A stretch of DNA of 64,000 bases from Microbacterium stercoris (GTDB lineage Bacteria > Actinomycetota > Actinomycetes > Actinomycetales > Microbacteriaceae), in the NCBI RefSeq assembly GCF_017592545.1, contig NZ_JAGFOA010000004.1:62001-126000 (forward strand), in the 5' to 3' direction. Within the stretch, counting starts at the first letter, position 1; every line of letters starts with the position of its first letter. The notes beneath the pieces are model-generated. The model worked only from the letters and a program-made list of their open reading frames with translations, made no database searches and was not told the DNA's origin. This document shows positions 43,755-51,573 of this stretch, in pieces. The position numbers and the translations under genes were made by a program.

Positions 43755-45170
43755 TCAGATGCGCTGGCCGGCGAGCGAGGAGCGCGGCACGAGGTAGACG
43801 GCGGCGGTGACGGCGAGCAGCACGGCGTAGGCGGCGATGAAGCACCAGAACGCCGTCTCGTAGCCGCCCGTCGCAGACTTCGATGCGCCGAGCACCTGCG
43901 GGATCAGGAAGCCGCCGTACGCGCCGATGGCCGCGATCAGGCCGAGCGCGGCGGCCCCGCGGCGCTGGGTCGACACCGAGTGCGCGTCGCCGCCGTTGGC
44001 CGCACCGCGCGCGGCGAAGATCGCGGGGATCATCCGGTAGGTCGATCCGTTGCCCATGCCGGTCGCCACGAACAGCACCAGGAAGCATCCGAGGAAGACC
44101 CAGAAGCTGCCCAGCGGCAGGGTCAGGATCAGCGCGAGGGTCGCGAGGATCATGACCGAGAACGAGATCACGGTCATCCGGGCCCCGCCGAAGCGATCCG
44201 CGAGCTTGCCGCCGTAGGGACGCGAGAGAGATCCGACGAGCGCGCCGAGGAAGGCGAGCGACAGCGATGCGGCGCCGACGTGGAAGGTCGAGAACTCGGG
44301 GAACTGGTCCGCGATGAGCTTCGGGAAGACCCCGGCGAAGCCGATGAAGGAGCCGAACGTGCCGATGTACAGCAGCGCCATGACCCACAGGTGGGGCTCG
44401 CGCAGCGCCGAGGCGGCACCGGCGAAGTCGGCCTTCGCCGAGGACAGGTTGTCCATGTAGCGCCATGCGCCCCACATAGCCACGAGGATGAGAGGGATCC
44501 ACATCCATCCGGCGAGCTGGATGTTGAGGGTGCCCGCAGCTCCGAGGGTGACGACGATCGGCACGGCGAGCTGAGCGATCGCGGTGCCGATGTTGCCGCC
44601 CGCGGCGTTCAGGCCCAGCGCCCAGCCCTTCTCCTTCTGCGGGAAGAAGTAGGTGATGTTCGCCATGGAGCTGGCGAAGTTGCCGCCACCCACGCCGCCG
44701 AGCGCGGCGATCAGCAGGAGCACGCCGAACGGGGTCTCCGGGTTCTGCACGGCGAAGCCGAGCAGCGTGGCGGGGATCAGCAGAAGCCCGGCCGAGACGA
44801 TGGTCCAGTTGCGGCCGCCGAACAGCGCAACGGCGAACGTGTAGGGGAAGCGCAGCGTGGCGCCCACGAGCGAGGGGAGCGAGATCAGCCAGAACGTCTC
44901 GGTGGTCGTCAGCTCGAAGCCCGCGGCCGGCAGCAGCACCACCACGATGCTCCACAGCTGCCAGATGATGAATCCGAGGAACTCGGCGAAGATCGACCAG
45001 CCCAGGTTGCGCTTGGCGATCGCGCGGCCGGTGGACGCCCAGAACGACGGATCCTCGGCGTTCCAGCCGTCGATCCATCGACCGGGGCGGAATGTGAGCT
45101 CGGTGGGCGCCTCGACGGCGGCCGGGGTGGGGGTGGTGCTCATCGGGGTGGTGCTCAAGGTCGGTGCCAT
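43755..45170 (-). CDS. narK: NarK/NasA-type nitrate/nitrite transporter (MFS)
   Basis: 471 residues with about 12 membrane helices. Nitrate/nitrite porter patterns: FEFLGFIIWQLWS-like region, ALGGVGGGNFASSMANITYFFPQKEKGWALGLNAAGGN (in part), and a second-half glycine motif ATGMGNGSTYRMIPAIF. Imports nitrate, and possibly exports nitrite, across the cytoplasmic membrane. First gene of narK-nasC-nasA. Its promoter carries TAGCGT and a GAAACACG element; a perfect GlnR-type box lies upstream at 45244-45259. Confidence 0.93.
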   Translation of the reverse strand: MAPTLSTTPMSTTPTPAAVEAPTELTFRPGRWIDGWNAEDPSFWASTGRAIAKRNLGWSIFAEFLGFIIWQLWSIVVVLLPAAGFELTTTETFWLISLPSLVGATLRFPYTFAVALFGGRNWTIVSAGLLLIPATLLGFAVQNPETPFGVLLLIAALGGVGGGNFASSMANITYFFPQKEKGWALGLNAAGGNIGTAIAQLAVPIVVTLGAAGTLNIQLAGWMWIPLILVAMWGAWRYMDNLSSAKADFAGAASALREPHLWVMALLYIGTFGSFIGFAGVFPKLIADQFPEFSTFHVGAASLSLAFLGALVGSLSRPYGGKLADRFGGARMTVISFSVMILATLALILTLPLGSFWVFLGCFLVLFVATGMGNGSTYRMIPAIFAARGAANGGDAHSVSTQRRGAAALGLIAAIGAYGGFLIPQVLGASKSATGGYETAFWCFIAAYAVLLAVTAAVYLVPRSSLAGQRI

Positions 45171-45204
45171 GGCTACTCCTCAGGACGGGCGGGGTGTTGC
45201 TCCG

Positions 45205-45225
45205 ACGCTAGAAGTCGCGTGTTTC
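45205..45225 (-). promoter_or_regulatory. narK promoter core
   Basis: Minus strand GAAAC (45225-45221), ten bases, then TAGCGT (45210-45205). The nirB promoter has the same two elements at the same spacing. The leader to the narK ATG is about 28 bases with a GAGGAG just before the start. Confidence 0.6.
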
Positions 45226-45243
45226 CGAGCGCCCTGCACGGCG

Positions 45244-45259
45244 GTTTCGCCGGAGTCAC
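45244..45259 (-). promoter_or_regulatory. GlnR-type box facing narK
   Basis: Minus strand GTGAC-TCCGGC-GAAAC, a perfect match to the GlnR half-pair gTnAc-n6-GaAAc. Its centre is about 53 bases upstream of the predicted narK start, where an activator would bind. Confidence 0.6.
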
Positions 45260-45299
45260 CTTTCACCCACCGGATCGGCGGCGGACCGTTGAGAGGTTC

Positions 45300-45315
45300 G
45301 TCACACGTTCGAAAC
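45300..45315 (+). promoter_or_regulatory. GlnR-type box facing mog
   Basis: Plus strand GTCAC-ACGTTC-GAAAC, again a perfect gTnAc-n6-GaAAc. Its centre is about 51 bases upstream of the predicted mog start. Confidence 0.6.
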
Positions 45316-45346
45316 ATCGGGCGGAGCGGGCGCGCACCGTCATCCT

Positions 45347-45352
45347 TAGACT
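45347..45352 (+). promoter_or_regulatory. -10 element of mog (leaderless start)
   Basis: TAGACT six bases before the ATG at 45359. Confidence 0.55.
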
Positions 45353-45358
45353 CGGGGA

Positions 45359-45850
45359 ATGGACGAGTCGGGAGGGGCTGCGCGCGCGGCCGTCATCACC
45401 GTCAGCGACCGGTCCTCGCGTGGCGAACGCGGCGACCTGTCCGGACCGGAGGCCGTCGCGGCACTTCGTGTGGCCGGTTTCGAGTGCCCCGATGCCGTGA
45501 TCGTGCCCGATGGTGCGGAGAGCGTCGAGCGTGCGCTGGTGGCCATGATCGCGGCCGGCTCCCGGCTCATCGTCACCACCGGCGGCACGGGTCTGGGGCC
45601 CCGGGATGAGACGCCCGAGGGCACCCGGGTGCTGCTCGAGCGCGAGATCCCCGGCATCTCCGAGGAGCTGCGCCGCATCGGCGCCGCCGAGAAGCCCGCG
45701 GGCATGCTCTCACGCGGCCTGGCGGGTGTGGCTCGCGGAGCCCTGATCGTGAACCTGCCCGGATCGCCCGCCGCCGTCCGCAGCGGCATGCCCGTCGTCC
45801 TGTCGGTCGCGAAGCACGTCATCGCACAGCTCGCAGGGGAGGACCACTGA
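45359..45850 (+). CDS. mog: Molybdopterin adenylyltransferase (MoaB/Mog family)
   Basis: 163 residues. Carries AAVITVSDRSSRGERGDLSGP and the active-site blocks TTGGTGLGPRDETPE and ALIVNLPGSPAAV of the MogA/MoaB fold. It adenylates molybdopterin so that MoeA can insert molybdate. Divergent from narK and preceded by a GlnR-type box and a leaderless -10, so it should respond to nitrogen supply with nitrate uptake. One base separates its stop from moaE. Confidence 0.93.
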   Translation: MDESGGAARAAVITVSDRSSRGERGDLSGPEAVAALRVAGFECPDAVIVPDGAESVERALVAMIAAGSRLIVTTGGTGLGPRDETPEGTRVLLEREIPGISEELRRIGAAEKPAGMLSRGLAGVARGALIVNLPGSPAAVRSGMPVVLSVAKHVIAQLAGEDH

Positions 45851-45851
45851 C

Positions 45852-46280
45852 ATGGCGGATGTGCGCATCGCCCGGATCTCGGCGGATCCGATCCTGCTCG
45901 CCGACCACCTGAGTGCGATCGACGATCGCCGCGCGGGCGCCGAGACGACGTTCGTCGGGCGCGTGCGCGATCACGATCCCGATGCGGCGGGGCCCGTGGA
46001 GGCCCTTGAATACACCGCCCACCCGGATGCCGAGAAGGCCCTGCACACCATCGCCGCGCGTGCGGCGGGGGCGCACGATGCCATCATCGCGGTCAGCCAC
46101 CGGGTGGGTCGCCTGGTGGTCGGCGACGCGGCGGTGGTCATCGCGGTGGCGGCGGCTCATCGGGCGGAGGCCTTCGCCGCGTGCCGAGACGTCATCGAGG
46201 ACATCAAGCGCGAGCTGCCGGTCTGGAAGCGGCAGCTCGAAGAGGACGGCACCGCCGGCTGGAAGGGCCTCGGCGGCTGA
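45852..46280 (+). CDS. moaE: Molybdopterin synthase catalytic subunit
   Basis: 142 residues. MoaE signatures: GAETTFVGRVRDHDPDA, ALEYTAHPDAEKAL, HRVGRLVVGDAAVVIAVAAAHR and the catalytic lysine region RELPVWKRQ. With MoaD (encoded at 47194) it converts cyclic pyranopterin monophosphate to molybdopterin. Starts one base after mog, so both are co-transcribed. Confidence 0.95.
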   Translation: MADVRIARISADPILLADHLSAIDDRRAGAETTFVGRVRDHDPDAAGPVEALEYTAHPDAEKALHTIAARAAGAHDAIIAVSHRVGRLVVGDAAVVIAVAAAHRAEAFAACRDVIEDIKRELPVWKRQLEEDGTAGWKGLGG

Positions 46281-46405
46281 ACCTGCCGATGCGACAAATA
46301 TCGGTCATTCTTCGCGACCTGCGGCATTGCCGAGCGCCGGAGACGAGCGCATCCTCGAAACAAGGGCGGCTTTCAACGTCGAAGGCCGGCAGATCGGAGG
46401 ATCGT

Positions 46406-47191
46406 ATGTCCATCGCAGTGACCGGAGCCTCAGGACGACTGGGCTCCTTCGCCATCGACGCGCTCATCGCCCGCGGCGTCTCGCCCACCGACATCGTCGC
46501 CATCACCCGCACCCCCGAGGGGGTGCGCTTCCGCGACCGCGCCGTGACGGTGCGCCAGGCCGACTACAACGACCCGGCATCCATGGACCTCGCCTTCCGC
46601 GGTGTCGAGCGACTGCTGCTCATCGCGAGCACGGAGGTCGGTCACCGGCTGACCCAGCACCGCAACGTGATCGCCGCCGCCGAGCGCGCCTGGGTCGGCT
46701 GCCTCGTCTACACCAGCTCGCTCGGAGCCGACTCGGGTCATCCGGCTCTCGAGGAGCACCGCCAGACGGAGGAGGCACTCGGGCGGTCCGGCATCCCCGC
46801 GACGATCCTGCGTAACGGGGCCTATCTCGACACGTTTATGGAGCGCGCGCAGCGCGACGTCGCGCGCGGCGAGGTCGTCGGCGGCACCGGCCGGGTCTCG
46901 GCGGCGCATCGGCGCGACTACGCGGATGCGGCGGCCGCCGCCATCCTCACGCCCCGGGCGGGGCGTGTGTACGAGCTCGGCGGCGAGACCTTCACGGCGG
47001 AGGACTACGTGCGCGAGCTCTCTCGCGCCGCCGGTCGGCCGATCGCCTTCCGGCGCAGCGAGGAGAACCAGGGCCTGGGCGACGTGCTCTCGACCGACTC
47101 GGACGAGCTGCGGATGCTGCTCGGGCACCGGCCGACCTCGCTCGGTGAGGCGGTCGATCTCGCGCTGGCCGGGGCGCTCCACCCCGCCTGA
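46406..47191 (+). CDS. NmrA/SDR-type NAD(P)-binding protein (quinone-reductase-like)
   Basis: 261 residues from the ATG at 46406, with GGAGG five bases upstream. Rossmann start MSIAVTGASGRLGSFAIDALI, then RQADYNDPASMDLAFRGVERLLLIAS and GCLVYTSSLGADSGHPAL. It matches the NmrA-like group that includes NAD(P)H:quinone oxidoreductase QorB/YtfG. No clear role in Moco or nitrate metabolism; it looks like an insertion between moaE and the convergent moaD group. The 125-bp gap before it holds no recognised site. Confidence 0.82.
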   Translation: MSIAVTGASGRLGSFAIDALIARGVSPTDIVAITRTPEGVRFRDRAVTVRQADYNDPASMDLAFRGVERLLLIASTEVGHRLTQHRNVIAAAERAWVGCLVYTSSLGADSGHPALEEHRQTEEALGRSGIPATILRNGAYLDTFMERAQRDVARGEVVGGTGRVSAAHRRDYADAAAAAILTPRAGRVYELGGETFTAEDYVRELSRAAGRPIAFRRSEENQGLGDVLSTDSDELRMLLGHRPTSLGEAVDLALAGALHPA

Positions 47192-47193
47192 GC

Positions 47194-47427
47194 TCAGCCG
47201 CCCGCGAAGGGCGGCAGCACATCCACGTGCTGCGCGCCCGCGAGCGGGGCGTCGTCGTCACGACGCTCACCGTCCACGAGCACGGCGCAGCGCGGCAGGA
47301 TCCCGCCGAGGCCCGCGTACTCCGCGGCCAGAGCGGCGCGGAGCTCTCCCAGCGTGGCCTCTGTGCGGTCCTCCTCGGCGCGTCCGGCGGCTTCGGCCGC
47401 CGCGGCGAAGTAGCGGACGCGCGTCAT
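47194..47427 (-). CDS. moaD: Molybdopterin synthase sulfur-carrier subunit MoaD
   Basis: 77 residues, ubiquitin-like, starting TRVRYFAAAAEAAGR and ending in the essential double glycine (DVLPPFAGG). The C-terminal glycine is activated by MoeB and carries sulfur as thiocarboxylate for MoaE. ATG in an ATGA overlap with the DUF6457 gene. Last gene of the minus-strand moeB-moeA-moaC-DUF6457-moaD run. Confidence 0.93.
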   Translation of the reverse strand: MTRVRYFAAAAEAAGRAEEDRTEATLGELRAALAAEYAGLGGILPRCAVLVDGERRDDDAPLAGAQHVDVLPPFAGG

Positions 47428-47696
47428 GCCGACCACGACTTCGCGAGATCCGTGACGTCGGAGACCGCGTTCTCGACGGCTTCCCGCGATCCGCCCGCAC
47501 GCCCCGCTGCCAGCCCGGCGAGGAACGCCGTCAGCGGAGCCGCGGGGCGTGCGACCCCGTGCGCCACGTCGCGCGCGAGGTCGAGGATCAGGGGGATGTC
47601 GATGTCGTCGGGGTCGAGGCCCAGGCGCGTCGCGGCCGCGCGGGCCCACTCGTCCAGCGCCTCCGGGGGAAGCGTGCGCTCATTGCCTGTGGTCAT
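47424..47696 (-). CDS. DUF6457 protein associated with molybdopterin genes
   Basis: 90 residues from the ATG at 47696. Helical, alanine-rich: LPPEALDEWARAAATRLGLDPDD and a C-terminal helix ending DVTDLAKSWSA. It matches the DUF6457 domain often fused to MobA (molybdenum cofactor guanylyltransferase) in actinobacteria. Here it is a free protein between moaC and moaD, and mobA itself is not in the window. It may be an accessory subunit of Moco biosynthesis. Confidence 0.8.
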   Translation of the reverse strand: MTTGNERTLPPEALDEWARAAATRLGLDPDDIDIPLILDLARDVAHGVARPAAPLTAFLAGLAAGRAGGSREAVENAVSDVTDLAKSWSA

Positions 47697-47718
47697 CGGA
47701 ACTCGGCTCCTTCGTCGA

Positions 47719-48195
47719 TCAATCGGCCTGTGGCTCTGCCCAGGAGCCACTGCGACCGCCGGTCTTCGCGACGATCCGGGCGTTCTCGATGCGCGCGGTG
47801 CGATCGATGCCCTTGACCATGTCGACCACCGACAGTGCGGCGATCGTCACGGCGGTCAGGGCCTCCATCTCGACGCCCGTGCGGTCGGCGGTGCGCACCG
47901 TGGCCTCGATCGCGACGCCGCCGTCCTCGATCGCGAGGTCGACCGTGGCGCCGTGGACACCGATCACATGGGCGAGGGGCAGCAGCTCGGCGCACCGCTT
48001 CGCGCCCTGGATGCCCGCGATGCGCGCGACGGCCAGCACGTCGCCCTTGGGCACCGCCCCGTCTCGCAGCGTGGCGACCGTCTCGGGGGCGACCGCCACG
48101 AACCCGCGCGCGGTCGCGGATCGCACCGTCGGCTGCTTCTCGGTCACATCCACCATGCGCGCGTGACCGGCGGAGTCCAGGTGCGTGAACGTCAT
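47719..48195 (-). CDS. moaC: Cyclic pyranopterin monophosphate synthase
   Basis: 158 residues. MoaC patterns HLDSAGHARMVDVTEKQPTVR (opening), GAKRCAELLPLAHVI and ALTAVTIAALSVVDMVKGID. It turns the MoaA product into cyclic pyranopterin monophosphate. The ATG overlaps the moeA stop by four bases. Upstream extensions of this frame lie in moeA and are not genuine. Confidence 0.95.
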   Translation of the reverse strand: MTFTHLDSAGHARMVDVTEKQPTVRSATARGFVAVAPETVATLRDGAVPKGDVLAVARIAGIQGAKRCAELLPLAHVIGVHGATVDLAIEDGGVAIEATVRTADRTGVEMEALTAVTIAALSVVDMVKGIDRTARIENARIVAKTGGRSGSWAEPQAD

Positions 48196-49424
48196 GAGAT
48201 CAGCATGACATCGACGAGGTCGCCCTCGACGACCGCGTCGATCTCGGCGTCCACCACCGCATAGGCCTCCGCGGCCGCCAGCCCCGCGGCGAGGTGGGAG
48301 CCGGATCCGCCGGCCGTCGCGGGACGGACGGTCCAGCGCGCGGGGTCGGAGCGGTCGATGGCGGCGGGCAGGTACTGCCGGCGTCCGGGCGGCGTGCGCC
48401 AGCCGACCGAGGCGGGGAGCCGGATCCGGTCGCGCTGCAGCTGTGTGCGTCCCTGCATCGCGAGCAGGGCGGGGCGCACAAACGCCTCGAACGACACCGC
48501 CACACTGACCGGGTTCCCCGGCAGACCGAACAGCAGCGCGCCGCTCGGCAGGCGCCCGAATCCCTGTGGCTTGCCCGGCTGCATCGCGACCTTCGTGAAC
48601 GCGATGTCGCTCTCCAGCACCTGCTTGACGACCTCGTAGGCCCCCGCGCTGACCCCGCCGGACGTGATGACGAGGTCGGCACGCGCGTGTCCCGCGAGCA
48701 GGTGGCGCAGCTTGTCCGGATCGTCCGGCACGCACGTCGCCCTCATCAGCTCGGCTCCGGTGGAGCGCACGAGGCCGGCCAGCAGGGTCGAGTTCGACTC
48801 GGGGATCTGACCGTACTCCAGCTCGGAGCCCGGCTCGACGAGCTCATCTCCCGTCGAGACGACGAGCACCCGCGGAGGGCGTGCGACCGAGACGCGGTCG
48901 ACGCCCGTGGCCGCGGCGGCGGAGAGCTGCATCGGCCCGAGCAGAGTGCCCGCGGTGATGACGACATCGCCGGCGCGCAGGTCCTCCCCGGCGCGACGGA
49001 TGTGCACGCCACGGGCCTTCGGCGCCCGCACCACCCTGACGGTGCCGAGCGAGTCGGCCAGTCCTCCGGCGGTTTCCTCGAAGGGGACGATGGCGTCGGC
49101 GTCGGAGGGCACGGGGGATCCGGTCATGATGCGCGCCGCCGTGCCGGGCGCGAGTGCGGGGTTCTCGCCGGTGCCGGCGGGCAGGTCGGCGACGACCCGC
49201 AGTTCGACGGGCGATTCGGGTGCGGCATCGGCGACGTCGGCGAAGCGCACGGCGAATCCGTCCATGGCCGAGTTGTCGAAGACGGGGACGTCGACGCGGG
49301 CGCGGACGTCCTCGGTGAGCGTGAGCCCCGCCGCGGCTGCCAGGAACAGCGGGATCGCATCGGTGCGCGTCACGGTGCCGAGCACCTCGGCGAGGTGCTC
49401 ATCGACGGTGCGCAGGCCGCTCAT
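48192..49424 (-). CDS. moeA: Molybdopterin molybdenumtransferase
   Basis: 410 residues. Classical MoeA: RVDVPVFDNSAMDGFAVR, ARIMTGSPVPSDADAIVPFE, STGDELVEPGSELEYGQIPESNS (in part), TSGGVSAGAYE and GLPGNPVSVAVSFEAFVRP. It inserts molybdate into adenylated molybdopterin from Mog. The ATG overlaps the moeB stop and its own stop overlaps moaC, so the run is translationally coupled. Confidence 0.95.
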   Translation of the reverse strand: MSGLRTVDEHLAEVLGTVTRTDAIPLFLAAAAGLTLTEDVRARVDVPVFDNSAMDGFAVRFADVADAAPESPVELRVVADLPAGTGENPALAPGTAARIMTGSPVPSDADAIVPFEETAGGLADSLGTVRVVRAPKARGVHIRRAGEDLRAGDVVITAGTLLGPMQLSAAAATGVDRVSVARPPRVLVVSTGDELVEPGSELEYGQIPESNSTLLAGLVRSTGAELMRATCVPDDPDKLRHLLAGHARADLVITSGGVSAGAYEVVKQVLESDIAFTKVAMQPGKPQGFGRLPSGALLFGLPGNPVSVAVSFEAFVRPALLAMQGRTQLQRDRIRLPASVGWRTPPGRRQYLPAAIDRSDPARWTVRPATAGGSGSHLAAGLAAAEAYAVVDAEIDAVVEGDLVDVMLIS

Positions 49425-50569
49425 CGGGCCACCTCCGGCACGACCGTCTCGCCCGTCCAGGCGCGCATGCCGCCGCGCACGGAGACGACGTCGAGATCGC
49501 GCGCTGCGAGCAGCGTCGCGGCCTGATCGGATCTCGCTCCGCCCTTGCACACCACGGCGATGCGACGGTCGCCGGCCGCGGCCCAGAGCCGGTCGGCCGC
49601 GCGTTCCGGGTCGGCCTGGATGTCGGGCAACGGCACGTGGAGGGCGCCCGGGATCATGCCCGCGAGCACCTCGTCGGCACCGCGCACGTCCACCACCAGG
49701 GGAGGGGCCGCACTCGAGAGCGCGGCCCGCAGCGCCGCGACCTCCACGCGCTCGGGCTCGTGCTCCGCGGCCGGCGAGACGGGCGCGGGGGCGTCAGAAG
49801 GCCGTCCGCGCAGCGGAACCTCGTGCTGCCGGGCGCGCAGGCCGTCGATGACCAGGATGCGGCCGAGCAGCGGCTCGCCGATGCCCGCGATGAGGTGCAC
49901 CGCCTGGGTCGCCATCAGGGCGCCCACCTGAAGGCACAGCGAGCCGAGAACCCCGGCCTCGGCGCACGTCGGCACGTCGCCCGCGCTTCCGGCGGGATAG
50001 AGATCCGAGAGGCGCACGGCCGGGAATCCCGCGGGAGGAGCCGACCAGAACACGGTGACCTGCGCGTCGAAGCCCTGCACCACGCCCCACACCAGCGGGA
50101 TGCCGAGCGACTCGGTCGCCGTGGCCACGAGCTCGCGGGTGGCGAAGGTGTCGGTGCCGTCGAGCACGACATCGGCACCGCTCAGCAGGCGTTCGGCGTT
50201 GCGGGCCGTCAGGCGCTCGCGTACCGCGTGCACCCGCACCTCGGGGGCGAGATCGGCCGCCGCGCGGGCGGCGCTCGTCGCCTTCGGCGCGCCGATATCG
50301 ACGATCCGGTGCATCACCTGGCGCTGCAGGTTCGACAGCTCCACGTCGTCGTTGTCGATCACGGTGAGCGTGCCGACACCGGCCGCGGCGAGCGCGAGCA
50401 CCGCGGGCGAGCCCAGGCCTCCCGCTCCCACGATCGCGACGTGCGCCGCGCGGAGGCGACGCTGCCCGAGCTCGCCGAGCGGCATCAGGACGTGGTGGCG
50501 TGCTGTGCGCTCGCGTTCGGCCTGCGACAGCGCGGCGACGGGTGTGACGAGCGGGGGGAGGGCCGACAT
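49421..50569 (-). CDS. moeB: MoaD-activating adenylyltransferase with rhodanese domain (MoeB/MoeZ)
   Basis: 382 residues from the ATG at 50569. ThiF/E1-like domain with VAIVGAGGLGSPAVLALAAAGVG and DNDDVELSNLQRQVMH, then a C-terminal rhodanese domain (from about 285) with active-site loop VVCKGGARSDQAATLL. It adenylates the MoaD C-terminus and can supply sulfur. An in-frame GTG two codons earlier directly abuts the -10 (TAGGCT, 50581-50576), so the ATG, six bases past that element, is the likely leaderless start. Divergent from modA. Confidence 0.93.
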   Translation of the reverse strand: MSALPPLVTPVAALSQAERERTARHHVLMPLGELGQRRLRAAHVAIVGAGGLGSPAVLALAAAGVGTLTVIDNDDVELSNLQRQVMHRIVDIGAPKATSAARAAADLAPEVRVHAVRERLTARNAERLLSGADVVLDGTDTFATRELVATATESLGIPLVWGVVQGFDAQVTVFWSAPPAGFPAVRLSDLYPAGSAGDVPTCAEAGVLGSLCLQVGALMATQAVHLIAGIGEPLLGRILVIDGLRARQHEVPLRGRPSDAPAPVSPAAEHEPERVEVAALRAALSSAAPPLVVDVRGADEVLAGMIPGALHVPLPDIQADPERAADRLWAAAGDRRIAVVCKGGARSDQAATLLAARDLDVVSVRGGMRAWTGETVVPEVAR

Positions 50570-50575
50570 GTCCAC

Positions 50576-50581
50576 AGCCTA
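50576..50581 (-). promoter_or_regulatory. -10 element of moeB (leaderless start)
   Basis: Minus strand TAGGCT, six bases before the ATG at 50569. Confidence 0.55.
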
Positions 50582-50618
50582 GGCTCCCCGGGCTCTCCGC
50601 GCCTCGGGTCGCCTTGCG

Positions 50619-50645
50619 GTGACAGCGCCGTCACCCGCGCGTGAC
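50619..50645. promoter_or_regulatory. Three GTnAC half-sites at exact 11-bp spacing between moeB and modA
   Basis: GTGAC (50619), GTCAC (50630) and GTGAC (50641) with six-base spacers AGCGCC and CCGCGC. The 11-bp phase and the GTnAC half-site resemble GlnR/OmpR-family arrays. The array is centred about 36 bases before the modA start and about 63 before moeB. Confidence 0.5.
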
Positions 50646-50655
50646 GGCGCCCTGC

Positions 50656-50661
50656 TAGACA
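50656..50661 (+). promoter_or_regulatory. -10 element of modA (leaderless start)
   Basis: TAGACA, six bases before the modA ATG at 50668. It departs from TANNNT only at the last base. Confidence 0.45.
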
Positions 50662-50667
50662 GAGGAC

Positions 50668-51456
50668 ATGCAGGCTCGTCCGATGTCCGCTGCCCTCCTT
50701 CTCGCCGCCCTGTCCTTCGCCGGGTGCGCGACCGGTCCCGCTGCCCCCGCGGATCCGGTCTCGTCGACGTCGTCCGGCACCGCCGGTGCGCTCTCGGGCG
50801 AGCTCACGGTGTTCGCGGCCGCGTCGCTGAAGAACGCGTTCGAGCAGATCTCCACGGAGTTCGAGGCGGACCATCCCGGCGTCGACGTCAGGCCCCTTGT
50901 CACGGACGGCTCGCAGGTGCTCGCCACTCAGCTCGCGGAGGGAGCGGCGGTCGACGTCTTCGCGAGCGCCGACGAGGCGAACATGGATCGCGTGCGTGAT
51001 CTGGTGGCCGAACCCCGGCCTTTCGCGACCAACACGATGATCATCGCCGTGCCGACCGGCAATCCGGCAGGTATCGCCGGGCTCGAGGACCTCGCCGATC
51101 CGGGGCGGATCGTTGTGCTCTGTGCCGTCGAGGTGCCGTGCGGGGCGGCGTCCGCGGCGCTCTTCGAGAACGCGGGCCTCACGCCCGCGCCCGACAGTCT
51201 CGAGCAGAACGTCTCCGCCGTGCTGACCAAGGTGGCGGCGGGTGAGGCGGATGCCGGGCTCGTGTACCGTACGGATGCCGCCGCGGGCGAGGTGGACATC
51301 GTCGAGGCGGAGGGAGCGGCCGACGTGGTGAGCCGCTATCCGATCGCCGCCGTCCGCGGGGCCGCGAACTCGGAAGCCGCCGCGGCGCTCGTCGACTTTG
51401 TCACGGGGGTCGAGGGGCAGCGGATCCTGAAGTCGTTCGGCTTCGGCGCGCCCTGA
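50668..51456 (+). CDS. modA: Molybdate-binding lipoprotein ModA
   Basis: 262 residues. Short signal peptide with lipobox LSFAGC (Cys at about residue 20). The mature domain starts ELTVFAAASLKNAFEQIS, the ModA hallmark, then VDVFASADEANMDRV and VPCGAASAALFE. It captures molybdate outside the membrane for ModBC. The predicted transcript is leaderless and the upstream region carries the GTnAC array. A 117-bp gap follows before modB. Confidence 0.94.
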   Translation: MQARPMSAALLLAALSFAGCATGPAAPADPVSSTSSGTAGALSGELTVFAAASLKNAFEQISTEFEADHPGVDVRPLVTDGSQVLATQLAEGAAVDVFASADEANMDRVRDLVAEPRPFATNTMIIAVPTGNPAGIAGLEDLADPGRIVVLCAVEVPCGAASAALFENAGLTPAPDSLEQNVSAVLTKVAAGEADAGLVYRTDAAAGEVDIVEAEGAADVVSRYPIAAVRGAANSEAAAALVDFVTGVEGQRILKSFGFGAP

Positions 51457-51573
51457 TCCGCCCGTCTCGTCGTGTGAGCAGCGAATCCCACGACGTGCGG
51501 AGCCTCCGTGCGTGCGGATCCGCGTCCGTTCGGGGCAGGATCGGAAGCATGTCCCGAGAAGGAGTCCATCAGC

